A stretch of 64,000 nt of DNA from NCBI RefSeq assembly GCF_023100725.1, contig NZ_CP095501.1, positions 1,674,001 to 1,738,000 on the forward strand. The letters run 5' to 3'. Positions 42,766 through 51,259 of the stretch are shown one piece after another; the first letter of the stretch is position 1, and every line of letters starts with the position of its first letter. This DNA comes from Arthrobacter antioxidans. GTDB lineage: Bacteria > Actinomycetota > Actinomycetes > Actinomycetales > Micrococcaceae. A program made the translations under genes and the position numbers. The notes under the pieces were generated by a model. The model did no database searches. It was not told the DNA's origin and worked only from the letters and a program-made list of their open reading frames with translations.

Positions 42766-45060
42766 CTAGGCCTTCGGCGCAGAAGCGGTAGCTGCCCGGG
42801 GTTCGACCGTCCATCCGTGACGGGCCAGCGCATCCATCACCGGGCTGCTGGTTTCCGGCGCCAGCTGTTCCTCCGGGAGGGGACCCGCGGTGGCGGGAAC
42901 CTGCACCTCACTGGCCTGCGGCGCGGCCATGACAGTCACAGGGGCCGTCCCCGCTTGTTCGACGTCGGCAACACGGGACGGCACCGGTGCACTTCCGGCG
43001 GGTTCGCCGGTGGCCCCGGGCCCAGCATCGAGCAGGGGGGAGTGTGGTTGGAAACGGGTACGTTCAGTTGCTTCGTCGAGCCGAAGGATCCGTACCATGA
43101 CCGATGTCATCGTCGCTGTATCGTCGTCGAACCCTCCATGGGTGGTGGCACTGGAGCGGCTTGCCGGCGGTCCCTGGCTGGGAGAGAACACCAAATCGGC
43201 GGAAGTGGCGTCCAACACTCTGGCTACGGTCGATCCGTCGAACGGGCTGTCGACGAACCGTTCCATCCCCAGCAGCGGGACCTCCCCGCCTCCCCGCGCT
43301 TCCGCTCCATGCTCTAGGGCATGCGAGACCAGATAGAGCAGTGACTTTTGGTAGATGTTGAACTCCCCGGTCCCGACGACGTCGTTCAATTCCTGCGGGT
43401 CGGAGAGACTGAAGGAGGCGAACTTCTTCACCTGACCCGATCTGAGGTGCGGCAGTACCAACCGTTGGAAGTCGTCGATCCGGATCGCCGGTGCAAGCCA
43501 GGCCATCGAGGTGACGGGAACACCTTCATCCTGCAGCCGCGACAGCAGATGCGCGGTGAAAATGGATCCGGCGCTGTGCCCCACGATGTGAACTTCGAGG
43601 GATTCCTTACCAAGTGTTTCCGCATAGAGGGCCAGCCGCCGTGCCAGCAGGGACGCACCAGGAAGACTCCCCAAACCATCAGTGCCTGCTCCGTTCCGTG
43701 GCCATTCCACTGTTCGGTCGAGGGGCTTCGAGGCCGCCGCCGCATTCTCCTTCATCTCGGCCCACATCCACCGAAGGTTGGCCCGGGCGAATTTTTCGAC
43801 AAACCGGTCGGCCTGTTCCACCAGATCGAACCCGATGCTGCCGAACGGCAGTTTGCCGCGGATCATGTCGCCGAGGTGATTGATCATCGTTTCCACGGGG
43901 CCGCTCTGCCAGGCGAAGCTGATCGGGTACACCTGGTTGTTCAACCACCAGTTCAACTGGGCCTGTGCAACTGACAGCCCGGATTTTTCGTCCACGAGAC
44001 CACCGTGGGCGTAGAGGACCACGCGGCGGACTGCTTCTTTGGATCCGGCGGAGCTTCCCTGCCAGAAACGGTGATACTCCTCCATCCGCTGGAACATGCG
44101 TTCGAGTTGCGCCGGGCTGCTGGTGAAGCGGCCGGTGGTACAGAGCCTTCCCTCATTGCCGAGGTTCACCACATGGCGTGAGAGCCGGACCAGGTCCGGG
44201 CCGGGCCCCTCAGCGAGCACGCCCGCCGTCGCATTGACCACCTTTGCACGGTCCCGGGTGCGCACGATGGCGGGAACGCCGGGTCGCGCAACCCAGGCGT
44301 CATAGGCGGACGTGAGCCAGTCGTCGTAAGGAAGCGTTGCAAAGCCGCCGGAACCCCAATCCGTGCCCCAGCTGTTCTGCACCAGGAACCCGACATCGTT
44401 ATAGCCGACGATCGTGAAGGCGTGGCCACCGAGCTGACCCGCGCCCGGGGGCCGCTCGATGACGTGCATGTGGGTGCGGTGTGACTTTACAACCCTGGTC
44501 GGCTCGATCCAGCCCGTATGGACGAGCGCGGATGCCACAATGACGTTCAATTCGTTGATCGCGGACTGCATGTCGTCGAGACGGTGGGCATTGACGCGGT
44601 AGAAGGCGCCCAACGGACGCAGGAAGGCCTTCTCGGCGAGCGCTGAATCGCCGTCGAGATCGGGATCGTCTGTAAGGGAAGGCCAGTCCTCGGTGGGGAG
44701 GGCTCCGTGGTAGAACCATCCTTTCAGGGCTCCGCGGAGCGAGGACCCTTCATCCTCCTCTCCCGCGAATTCGTCGTAGCGGCGCGCCATCCGGTAAAGC
44801 ATGTAGGGGCTTACCCTCACCGGATTGTTCTCCGAGGAAAGCACGGTATCGATCATCGCCGCCACTGCGTGGCCGGTGCAGGAGTTGCCCTCCTGAGTAT
44901 GAATGAGTGTGTCGCCGGGACGGCGATCCAGAACCGCCGGCAGCGGCGCAAGCCGGGGACGGTACTCGAGGTCCCGAGTGTCAAAGACGTCAGGCATGAC
45001 GTTCGCCTGGAAAGTACCCCCTTTGAGTTCGATCACTCCCGGCGGCAGTGTCTTCGGCAT
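42766..45060 (-). CDS. Papain-like protease fused to GHSAG alpha/beta-hydrolase (764 aa)
   Basis: Residues 25-265 form a C1-type cysteine protease: Gln56 and Cys61 (QEGNSCTGHA), His213 (GGHAFTIVGYN) and Asn229 (QNSWGTDWG). Residues about 340-640 are a lipase/esterase-like alpha/beta-hydrolase with nucleophile Ser496 in HIVGHSAGS and an upstream VVLYAHGGLVDEKSG strand that can supply the oxyanion hole. The last 110 residues are Pro/Ala-rich, like a flexible tail. No signal peptide. ATG 45060, with a SARP-type promoter about 50 nt upstream. One chain able to cut protein and ester bonds is a good effector candidate. Confidence 0.88.
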   Translation of the reverse strand: MPKTLPPGVIELKGGTFQANVMPDVFDTRDLEYRPRLAPLPAVLDRRPGDTLIHTQEGNSCTGHAVAAMIDTVLSSENNPVRVSPYMLYRMARRYDEFAGEEDEGSSLRGALKGWFYHGALPTEDWPSLTDDPDLDGDSALAEKAFLRPLGAFYRVNAHRLDDMQSAINELNVIVASALVHTGWIEPTRVVKSHRTHMHVIERPPGAGQLGGHAFTIVGYNDVGFLVQNSWGTDWGSGGFATLPYDDWLTSAYDAWVARPGVPAIVRTRDRAKVVNATAGVLAEGPGPDLVRLSRHVVNLGNEGRLCTTGRFTSSPAQLERMFQRMEEYHRFWQGSSAGSKEAVRRVVLYAHGGLVDEKSGLSVAQAQLNWWLNNQVYPISFAWQSGPVETMINHLGDMIRGKLPFGSIGFDLVEQADRFVEKFARANLRWMWAEMKENAAAASKPLDRTVEWPRNGAGTDGLGSLPGASLLARRLALYAETLGKESLEVHIVGHSAGSIFTAHLLSRLQDEGVPVTSMAWLAPAIRIDDFQRLVLPHLRSGQVKKFASFSLSDPQELNDVVGTGEFNIYQKSLLYLVSHALEHGAEARGGGEVPLLGMERFVDSPFDGSTVARVLDATSADLVFSPSQGPPASRSSATTHGGFDDDTATMTSVMVRILRLDEATERTRFQPHSPLLDAGPGATGEPAGSAPVPSRVADVEQAGTAPVTVMAAPQASEVQVPATAGPLPEEQLAPETSSPVMDALARHGWTVEPRAATASAPKA

Positions 45061-45113
45061 GGCAGTCCCCTCCTTTCGTCCGGTGGGTGATTCGTCTCCC
45101 CGGTAAGGGTAGG

Positions 45114-45145
45114 GATATCACCCAGCGCGTTACTGCCGCGTTACT
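45114..45145 (-). promoter_or_regulatory. SARP-type operator/promoter of the papain-lipase operon
   Basis: On the minus strand two AGTAACGC octamers (45145-45138 and 45134-45127) with an 11-bp period. Seven bases later comes GATATC (45119-45114) as a -10. The ATG follows about 50 nt after the predicted transcript start. Confidence 0.82.
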
Positions 45146-45149
45146 ATCC

Positions 45150-45549
45150 ACTCCGCGAACAGCGGACCTATCCGAAGGACGGACGCAAGCTGACACCGAG
45201 GTGAGGAACGGGGTTGGGGGCGGCGATTGTTCCTGGGAAACCTGAAGCAGAGGCTCGATAAGTCTGGTGATGGCAACGGATGGGCGGACGCCGCATTCCT
45301 GCAGAAGAATTGCTTGATAGCTTCGGTAACAGCGCCTGGCGGACCCATTGTGTTACCGGCCGTCAGGTGGATGCGGAGCAGCATCCGTTGTGCGCTCTCG
45401 CGCAGGGGATCCAGTTCGGCCGCTGTCGTGGCCGCATCGAGCGCGGCTTCAAGCGGACCGCTCACCAGAAGGCTTCCGGCCAGGGTTTCCAGCGTCGATA
45501 TCCGTAGACGGTTGAGGCGTGCCTCGTTGTATTGCACAGGGACGTTGGT
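45150..45549 (-). pseudogene. SARP regulator remnant (third SARP), cut by IS481
   Basis: A C-terminal activator-domain piece is readable: YNEARLNRLRISTLETLAGS, then AAELDPLRESAQRMLLRIHL. After TAGN the frame shifts by one base near 45350, and the match continues with ARRCYRSYQAILLQECGVRP. The whole DNA-binding half is missing because the IS481 element lies at the 5' side. The gene ended just before the SARP box of the papain-lipase operon, in the same direction. Confidence 0.8.
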
Positions 45550-46467
45550 TGTTGTGTGATGTCTTGAAATGACGAATACCTCCGGTGGAGGGTGGTGGTG
45601 TCTAGGTCCCATTCCTCAACCCGGAGGTCTTCGTGTCTCACGCTAATGCTGCTCTCACCCCGGTTCAACGGCTGCGGATCGGGAGGCTGATCGTCGATGA
45701 CGGTTGGCCGGTCGCCCACGCGGCGGTGTACTTCCACGTGTCGTGGCCGACCGCGAAACGGTGGCCCCACCGGTACGCGGCCATGGGCCGCGACGGGATG
45801 GTCGACCGGTCCTCGCGACCGCACCATAGCCCGACGAAGACCCGCCTGGAGCTCGTGCGGAAGGTCGTGCATCTGCGCTGGAAGAAGCGCCTCGGGCCGG
45901 TCGGGATCGGCACCCGCCTGGAGATGCCGGCCTCGACTGTTCACGCGGTGTTGATCCGCTGCCGACTCAACCGGCTGAGCCACGTCGATGTTCGGACGGG
46001 AGAACCGGTTCGGCGCTACGAGCACAAGAAACCCGGCGATCTGGTCCATGTCGACGTGAAAAAGATCGGGAACATCCCCGACGGCGGCGGCTGGCGATAC
46101 GTCGGCAAGCACCAGGGCCACCGGAACCGGGCCGACACCGCGGGGAAATCCGGCAGCGCGCGCCACCATCCGCTGATGGGGACCGCGTTCGTGCACACCG
46201 TCATCGACGATCACTCCCGGATCGCCGTACGCCGAGATCCACGACGACGAAACCGCTGCCACCGCGGTCGGTGTCCTGCAACGGGCCGTGTCGTGGTTCG
46301 CCGAACGCGGCATCACCGTCGAGGGGGTCCTCTCCGACAACGGGCCGGCCTACACGTCGCACCTTTGGCGTGACACCTGCGCCGAGCACGGCATCAAGGC
46401 CAAGAAGACCCGCCCCTACCGGCCGCAGACCAACGGGAAGATCGAGCGCTTCCACCTAGGCAGTTGA
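45550..46467 (+). pseudogene. IS481-family transposase, frameshifted and 3'-truncated
   Basis: GTG start at 45633 with AACCCGGAGG before it. The N-terminal helix-turn-helix (NAALTPVQRLRIGRLIVDDG) and the start of the DDE domain (DLVHVDVKKIGNIPDGGGWR, HTVIDDHSRI) are clear. An extra base near 46225 shifts the frame; the rest is readable as AEIHDDETAATAVGVLQRAV, LSDNGPAYTSHLWRD and KTRPYRPQTNGKIERF. It ends abruptly with a stop at 46465, so the 3' end is gone. The left end of the element lies near 45550, inside the SARP remnant. Confidence 0.88.
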
Positions 46468-46597
46468 ATGCTTCCGAGCGGCAGCCGTCCCGCTGAGCAA
46501 TCCCTTCGTCCTTGTCCCGTCACCTGACTGTGGCCGTTCCTCAAGCGTTGCCGGCCAGGCTCGTCCATGATCTGAGTGCCGCGGAAATCTCGGACCG

Positions 46598-47040
46598 TGG
46601 ACCCTGTTGAACTGGGGGTCCACCGAAAGTAGACATCAGCATGACCGCATCTCGCAGACGATTCACGCAGGAGTTCAAGAATGAGCTGTGCCGGGAGGTG
46701 ATTAACACGTCCAAGTCCAGGAGCTGAAACCTGAGGCGGCGTTCTTCAATAAATCTACGGCTTACTTCGCGCGGGAGCGGCGGTAGTGAGCGAGTATGAG
46801 TTCATCGATTCCTAAAAGGCTGAGCCCGGCAACTTGAACTCGGTCGTGAGCATGTGCCGATGATCGGTCGTCTCGAGGTCCGGTTTCGCACCTCAATTAT
46901 AAGGAGCCAGAAAAGTCTGCGGCAACGACACCACACGACGCGCGCCAGCCTGGGACGACGGCGCCGGAATTCCTGGTACGCCGGCAGTGAAGCAGTAGTA
47001 ACGACGCTTCGCTGTACTGGGCTGGAGCGAAACCATTAAG
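46598..47040 (+). pseudogene. IS3-family element remnant (OrfA and OrfB start)
   Basis: A typical IS3 end (TGGACCCTGTTGAACTGGGG) lies at about 46598. OrfA begins MTASRRRFTQEFKNELCREV at 46641 and breaks after 28 codons. ELKPEAAFFNKSTAYFARER (end of OrfA) and YEFIDS, KAEPGNLNSVVSMCR (start of OrfB) follow in other frames with stops. The element is dead. The OrfB fragment at 12495 belongs to the same broad family but not necessarily to the same copy. Confidence 0.75.
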
Positions 47041-47200
47041 CAGGGGTCCGACGTGGATTCGGGAAATATTCTTGGAAGTCCGAGAATGCCTCTACCCGAT
47101 AGTTTCAGCGCGGAAGTGGAAACAGGTGATTGCTCCCATGACCGCATATCATTAGTTAGGATCAGCTGATGGGCCCGGAGTATCTCCAGAGGTTCCGATC

Positions 47201-47386
47201 GTGAACACTTTGGTCATCCCCAAATGGCAGGAGTCCTGTCATCCGCACGGCTTCCGGGCAAGGATAAGCTTTCACAAAGCATCTGGACGCGGCGTGAATA
47301 CGATTACTACCTCTGATCCATCTATAGTGCTACAGGCGGTGCGTGAGTGGCTTTCTGCGCTGCCCGGCGCCATTTATTGGGACTGA
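47201..47386 (+). CDS. Small hypothetical protein (61 aa)
   Basis: GTG start at 47201 with AGAGG before it. The last codon pair of an 11-codon upstream frame (ATG 47169) overlaps this start as GTGA, a pattern of coupled translation. The product, MNTLVIPKWQESCHPHG then GRGVNTITTSDPSIVLQAVR and EWLSAL, is plausible for a small soluble protein. Its 3' end overlaps the convergent SARP gene by about 57 bp. No known family. Confidence 0.4.
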   Translation: MNTLVIPKWQESCHPHGFRARISFHKASGRGVNTITTSDPSIVLQAVREWLSALPGAIYWD

Positions 47387-48142
47387 AGGCGCTTCCCGTG
47401 CGATCAATTGTCCGTCAAGCGCTCGGGATACGAGCAGAGTAAGTGATTCGGAGGGTCGAAGGCCCATATCCTCATCAAGTTGCGTCTGATATCTCTGATA
47501 GGCGCGAACAGCGGCGGCGGGGTTGCCATGCTGCAGCTCGGCTGTGATGAGAAGTCGGACGGCCTCCTCATAGAGCGGTTCGATTTCCAAGGCAGCTTCT
47601 GCCGCCGCGCCCGCGGTTTCGCAACTGCGCTGGTCTAGATGCGTCTTCGCGATGATGGTGCAAGCGCGGAGGCAATCCTGTTGAAGTCGGTTCTGTTCAA
47701 GCATTACCCAGTCGTCGTACCAGCCTGATAGTAGCCGTGCGTCACGGAGATCGCGCAAGAGGTCCGCCGCCTTTACCTCTGGTCTCGGCTGCTCCAGGTC
47801 AGCGATCTGGGCTTGAACCCTATGCAGGTCTACGTCCACTTGATCACTCAGGGACAGCATGGGACCGTCATTGACGAGCAGTCCCGGAATCTGTCGAGTG
47901 ACGACGTGCACGCTGACCCGTAGGCTTTCCAAGGCCCTGGCGTCCGGACACTCCGGCCATAGCAGTCCCGCAAGGTAACTTCGCAGGCATGGGCCCTTGA
48001 TGGCAAGAGCTGCGATAAGGCGCTGTTGCCGTGTTGCAACATGAACAAGGACGCCGTGGCGGTGAAGCCGCCACGCCCGCAGCAGTTCGAGCCGCAGGAC
48101 CTTACAATTGGTGTAGTTCATGGGAACCTGATTTCGGTTCAT
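47330..48142 (-). CDS. SARP-family transcriptional activator 2 (intact)
   Basis: It has the winged-helix DNA-binding domain (LRLELLRAWRLHRHGVLVHV, RQQRLIAALAIKG, LWPECPDARALESLRVSVHV, VDLHRVQAQIADLEQ) and the activator domain (WVMLEQNRLQQDCLRACTII, IEPLYEEAVRLLITAELQHG, RAYQRYQTQLDEDMGLRPSE). The start is uncertain: ATG 48142 is chosen; ATG 48121 and a TTG at 48178 are possible. Unlike the other SARP gene it has no SARP-type box but a near-consensus promoter at 48275-48302. It may be the primary activator, acting on the boxes including that of the first SARP. Confidence 0.85.
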   Translation of the reverse strand: MNRNQVPMNYTNCKVLRLELLRAWRLHRHGVLVHVATRQQRLIAALAIKGPCLRSYLAGLLWPECPDARALESLRVSVHVVTRQIPGLLVNDGPMLSLSDQVDVDLHRVQAQIADLEQPRPEVKAADLLRDLRDARLLSGWYDDWVMLEQNRLQQDCLRACTIIAKTHLDQRSCETAGAAAEAALEIEPLYEEAVRLLITAELQHGNPAAAVRAYQRYQTQLDEDMGLRPSESLTLLVSRALDGQLIAREAPSVPINGAGQRRKPLTHRL

Positions 48143-48274
48143 AAGAACAAAGGACCGTGCGGTGATAACCTTCCTCAACCTGACGGTTCATGTCAATAGA
48201 AGCGGTTCTATTTCACCCAGCTCTTGTCATCACACTTCTACCACTGTTGCTCGAGAATCACTTTGCAAAAATAG

Positions 48275-48302
48275 ATGATACGACCCGATTCAGGCGTGTC
48301 AA
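48275..48302 (-). promoter_or_regulatory. Sigma-70-type promoter of the second SARP gene
   Basis: On the minus strand TTGACA (48302-48297), a 16-bp spacer and TATCAT (48280-48275). The predicted transcript begins near 48268, about 125 nt before the ATG at 48142. The -35 is a perfect consensus, in contrast to the SARP-box promoters, whose -35 region is taken by the repeats. Confidence 0.75.
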
Positions 48303-48480
48303 CAGTAGTCGTGAATGTTTAGGGGATCTTGTCTAAGGGTATTCCTCAGGACATCCTTTTTGGGTATCATTCGCGTCGTCCGTAACCTCGGCCATGAGCG
48401 ACATCAAACTGCTCATCGAACCCGATCGCACCGGGCGGTAGTGGAGGCGCGACAGTCTGCCGGGCGTCGTCCGATTGATC

Positions 48481-48512
48481 GATAACGCAGCTGTAACGGC
48501 AAGTCGTTAGTC
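48481..48512 (+). promoter_or_regulatory. SARP-type operator/promoter of the 630-aa membrane protein gene
   Basis: GATAACGC (48481-48488) and TGTAACGG (48492-48499) with an 11-bp period, then a 7-bp gap and TTAGTC (48507-48512) as -10. The transcript would start about 50 nt before the ATG at 48570. Confidence 0.75.
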
Positions 48513-48569
48513 TGCGGGGAGCTGAGGCGTCAAGAGTGGGTATCACTGTACATAGCCACGGAGGTCGTG

Positions 48570-50462
48570 ATGTTGGACGTACGGAAGCTGACTGGAAGGC
48601 GGCGACGGGACGCCGACAGCTTCGGGTGGGCCCTTGATCCCACGGATCAAGCACTCGTCGTCAGTCGAAGACGCGCCAATGACCAGGAGTGGTTGCCCGA
48701 CGCTCTCTGCGGCGAGGTCGGTCGAAGACTCCTCCTCGCCGAACTGCAGTTCAGTCGCTGGATGGTTCGACGCGTGGAGAAGGTCAGTTTCGATCAGGAC
48801 CGTAATGTCACGCGGCGGCTCACAATCGACTTCAACGTGCCGGACTACGCGCCGCTCTTCGTCGACAAGGTGGGTAACCGGTTCTGGCTCGTACCCCTGT
48901 CGCTCATGCGACGGCGCACGCTGGTGAACATGCGGATCACGGACGAGAACGATCATGTCCTGCCGACGCCGGGGATTCGTCTCGCGCAGCAACTCGACGA
49001 GTCGATTCTCGTCGCAGCGACCGCCACCGTTGCGCCCGAACCCGCCGAGCCGGACAAGGTCCGCGCCTTCACCCGTGAGCTCGTCGCAGGCTCACGTCGG
49101 CAGACGAAGGAGGCAATGGAGCTTTTCGAGGGCACGAAGGAAGGCTCGGAGGGTGAAGTCCCCTTACACCTGGTGCCACTCGTGGAAAGTCCGATCGTCC
49201 GAGCTGTCGTTCACCTTATCCGGCGGAACTTCTCCCTGTACGTATTCCTTCCCGCAGGCAAACGTCATCGGCTGATCAACCTCGAGTTCAGCGAACCGAC
49301 CGGATGGACCCGGATGACGCCGTGCATGACCCCCGACGGCGAGGTGAGGGAGTATGTTCACGACGACCGACCGGCCGCAGGCACAGAGGCCATGCGCGCA
49401 TGGCGGGTTCAGCAGGCGAGGCGGAAACTGTCGACGGGTCTTCCTGCGGCCCTGGGGCTACTGCCCACAAGAATTCGTGTCCAGGTACCGGGCGCTGAGA
49501 ACGCGGCGAGCTATCACCTCGAGCTGACCGCTCCTGAAGGAGTGGAGGTCGTCGAGGCGCGCCTGCTGGCGGGTCGACCAAATAGGGGACAACAGAATGA
49601 TGGTCAGGTGCGCTACACCTCCGACCACGTCGTGGGGCACACGGCCACCGTGGGCCTCCACGGGGTCGAGGTTCCCAACGGTTCACTCTGCCAGGCGCAG
49701 GTGGATTTCAGAGTCACGTCGCGAGGTTGGCTCACCAATGCCGTCTTCTCGTGTGGGTTGGTTGCGGTGGTGTTGGCCTCCCTCGTGCTGAAGGTGACAT
49801 ACGGCGGGGCGTCGTGGTCCACCGGCCAGGTCACGAACATCATCGCACTGCTCATCACGACGTCTGCGGCGGTCGGTGCGATGATCGCCCATTCGACCTT
49901 CACGGGCGTCGCGGCTCGGATGGTGGCTCGCCTCCGCGGCCTGGCCGCCGTTGCAGTAGCCCAACCCATCGTGGCGGCAGGGGCACTGGCGTTCGCGGAA
50001 GAAGTCGATGGTACATCGACGGTCCGGCTTGACGGCGGCACGCGCGCTGTTCTGTGGATGGCCACCTGTGCGGCACTCGTTGTCTTCGGTTTGATTGCCG
50101 CGGCCCTCGTCTTGAGCCTGAGATGCGAGCGCCGGGGCCACAAAGCGGCATCACCGTGGGACATGACGGACGACGACAAAGAGGAAGAGACCAAGCCGAA
50201 GACCTTCGCGGCTGCACTCGAGAAGTACGAATTCGATAGGTCTGCCATCGGGATTCTCTCCGCGGAGGGGTGGCATGAGAGGTATGAATGGACCGATGAC
50301 AAACAGGACGCGGTGGTCAAGGCGCTCGAGGACCTGGCGCCGAAGTCACGGTGGGTGACTTCGACACCTGCGTCGGATCGGCAGGATTCGGTGGGCGATG
50401 TCGGCGATGCGTGCCACCACAGGGCATTCCCTCGACAGCCAAGCGCCATGAGACGTGGATGA
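48570..50462 (+). CDS. Four-TM membrane protein with large cytoplasmic-type N-terminal region (630 aa)
   Basis: The ATG at 48570 (or the overlapping GTG at 48567) follows GGAGG. The first 385 residues are soluble, rich in Arg, Val and Leu, with no family I can name. Four hydrophobic segments are at about 391-410, 422-442, 457-477 and 494-518. An acidic tail (DMTDDDKEEETKPKTFAAAL) and an Arg/Ser-rich end follow. It has its own SARP-type promoter, so it is probably made together with the eCIS. A membrane-bound partner for the particle is possible, as known for CisA in Streptomyces; no homology to CisA is claimed. Confidence 0.75.
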   Translation: MLDVRKLTGRRRRDADSFGWALDPTDQALVVSRRRANDQEWLPDALCGEVGRRLLLAELQFSRWMVRRVEKVSFDQDRNVTRRLTIDFNVPDYAPLFVDKVGNRFWLVPLSLMRRRTLVNMRITDENDHVLPTPGIRLAQQLDESILVAATATVAPEPAEPDKVRAFTRELVAGSRRQTKEAMELFEGTKEGSEGEVPLHLVPLVESPIVRAVVHLIRRNFSLYVFLPAGKRHRLINLEFSEPTGWTRMTPCMTPDGEVREYVHDDRPAAGTEAMRAWRVQQARRKLSTGLPAALGLLPTRIRVQVPGAENAASYHLELTAPEGVEVVEARLLAGRPNRGQQNDGQVRYTSDHVVGHTATVGLHGVEVPNGSLCQAQVDFRVTSRGWLTNAVFSCGLVAVVLASLVLKVTYGGASWSTGQVTNIIALLITTSAAVGAMIAHSTFTGVAARMVARLRGLAAVAVAQPIVAAGALAFAEEVDGTSTVRLDGGTRAVLWMATCAALVVFGLIAAALVLSLRCERRGHKAASPWDMTDDDKEEETKPKTFAAALEKYEFDRSAIGILSAEGWHERYEWTDDKQDAVVKALEDLAPKSRWVTSTPASDRQDSVGDVGDACHHRAFPRQPSAMRRG

Positions 50463-50532
50463 TTCGACTCAATTCACTGTTGTACTCCATCAATTCGCCC
50501 GATGCGGTAGGAATGCCTATGAATTTCTCGCT

Positions 50533-50564
50533 GGTAACACGTCAGTAACGCCACCGGTGCTCTG
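50533..50564 (+). promoter_or_regulatory. SARP-type operator/promoter of the two-TM protein gene
   Basis: GGTAACAC (50533-50540) and AGTAACGC (50544-50551) with an 11-bp period. The -10 expected after 7 bp is GCTCTG (50559-50564), weak. The start codon lies about 140 nt after the predicted transcript start. Confidence 0.7.
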
Positions 50565-50712
50565 ATGATCTCGGTCTCAGACGCCGATGCCGATGGTGCT
50601 CGACAGATGTCGCCACTCGCTTCCGACATGTCGGTGCTACTCGCGAGTATTCAGCGGTCGCCCTCCTGCAGCAGGGTGATCGCACGATGGACACCGGATC
50701 GGGGAGAAGATC

Positions 50713-51192
50713 GTGAACGAAGAAGAGGCTCGTCAAAAACTGGTTGAGAACATCAAGCACCGACGGTCATGCATCAAGCTGTTCCTCCGACAGGAACGAC
50801 CTCGTCGGAACAGGCTGACCATGGCAAGCATCGTCGGTAGCGCACTGGCTGCGACCCTTACAGCGGGCCCAGCCCTCGGCGGGACCGAGTTCGCTACAGG
50901 CGTTCAAGGAGCCCTGGCCTTGGAACAGAGCTCCATAGTCTGGCAGGTGCTCTGTCTGGGCGCGATGCTGGCCTCGATCGTAGCTGCGGTATCGACCAAT
51001 CTGGCCAATTCGCACTCAGTGGCTGACAAGATCAGCGCAGCAGAGGCGTGTTATGTCCAACTCGAGGGACTGCAAACGGCATTGGACCTCGGACGACTGC
51101 CCGTTGAGGATGCTATTCAGCTGTACCAGCAGTACACGGCTCAAGTGGCATTCGTCGATGATGTGGAGGACACAGCGAAGTCCACGCGGTGA
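50713..51192 (+). CDS. Two-TM protein, SLATT/DUF4231-like (159 aa)
   Basis: GTG start at 50713 behind GGGGAGAAG. Residues 1-35 are basic and helical (EEEARQKLVENIKHRRS, RQERPRRNR). Two hydrophobic segments (about 36-53 and 75-95) are joined by a short loop, followed by NLANSHSVADKISAAEACY and a helical tail with LYQQYTAQVAFVDD. The arrangement resembles SLATT-type membrane effectors of nucleotide-linked conflict systems, but the match is by architecture only. A SARP-type promoter precedes it. A decayed copy lies at 13391, on the other side of the eCIS. Confidence 0.75.
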   Translation: MNEEEARQKLVENIKHRRSCIKLFLRQERPRRNRLTMASIVGSALAATLTAGPALGGTEFATGVQGALALEQSSIVWQVLCLGAMLASIVAAVSTNLANSHSVADKISAAEACYVQLEGLQTALDLGRLPVEDAIQLYQQYTAQVAFVDDVEDTAKSTR

Positions 51193-51199
51193 CCTCGAA

Positions 51200-51221
51200 C
51201 CCTCCGGCACCGGCCGGAGGG
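51200..51221. terminator. GC-rich hairpin after the two-TM protein gene
   Basis: Stem CCCTCCGG (51200-51207) and CCGGAGGG (51214-51221) with a 6-base loop, 7 bases after the stop. No T tract. It marks the probable right edge of the island. Confidence 0.55.
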
Positions 51222-51253
51222 TGGCACCGCGTTGCGGCCACGGGAGCCGGGGG

Positions 51254-51259
51254 TACATT
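51254..51259 (+). promoter_or_regulatory. -10 box of a probable leaderless transcript (LigD-type gene)
   Basis: TACATT ends six bases before ATG 51266, so the transcript would start at or next to the start codon. Confidence 0.5.

Noticed and set aside
45325..45360. Possible SARP box around GGTAACAGC and GTGTTACCGG
   Set aside because: The two halves are inverted and not 11 bp apart, and they lie inside the SARP remnant.
46985..47000. Single GTAACG near the IS3 remnant
   Set aside because: Only one half-site, no second repeat and no gene with a start nearby.
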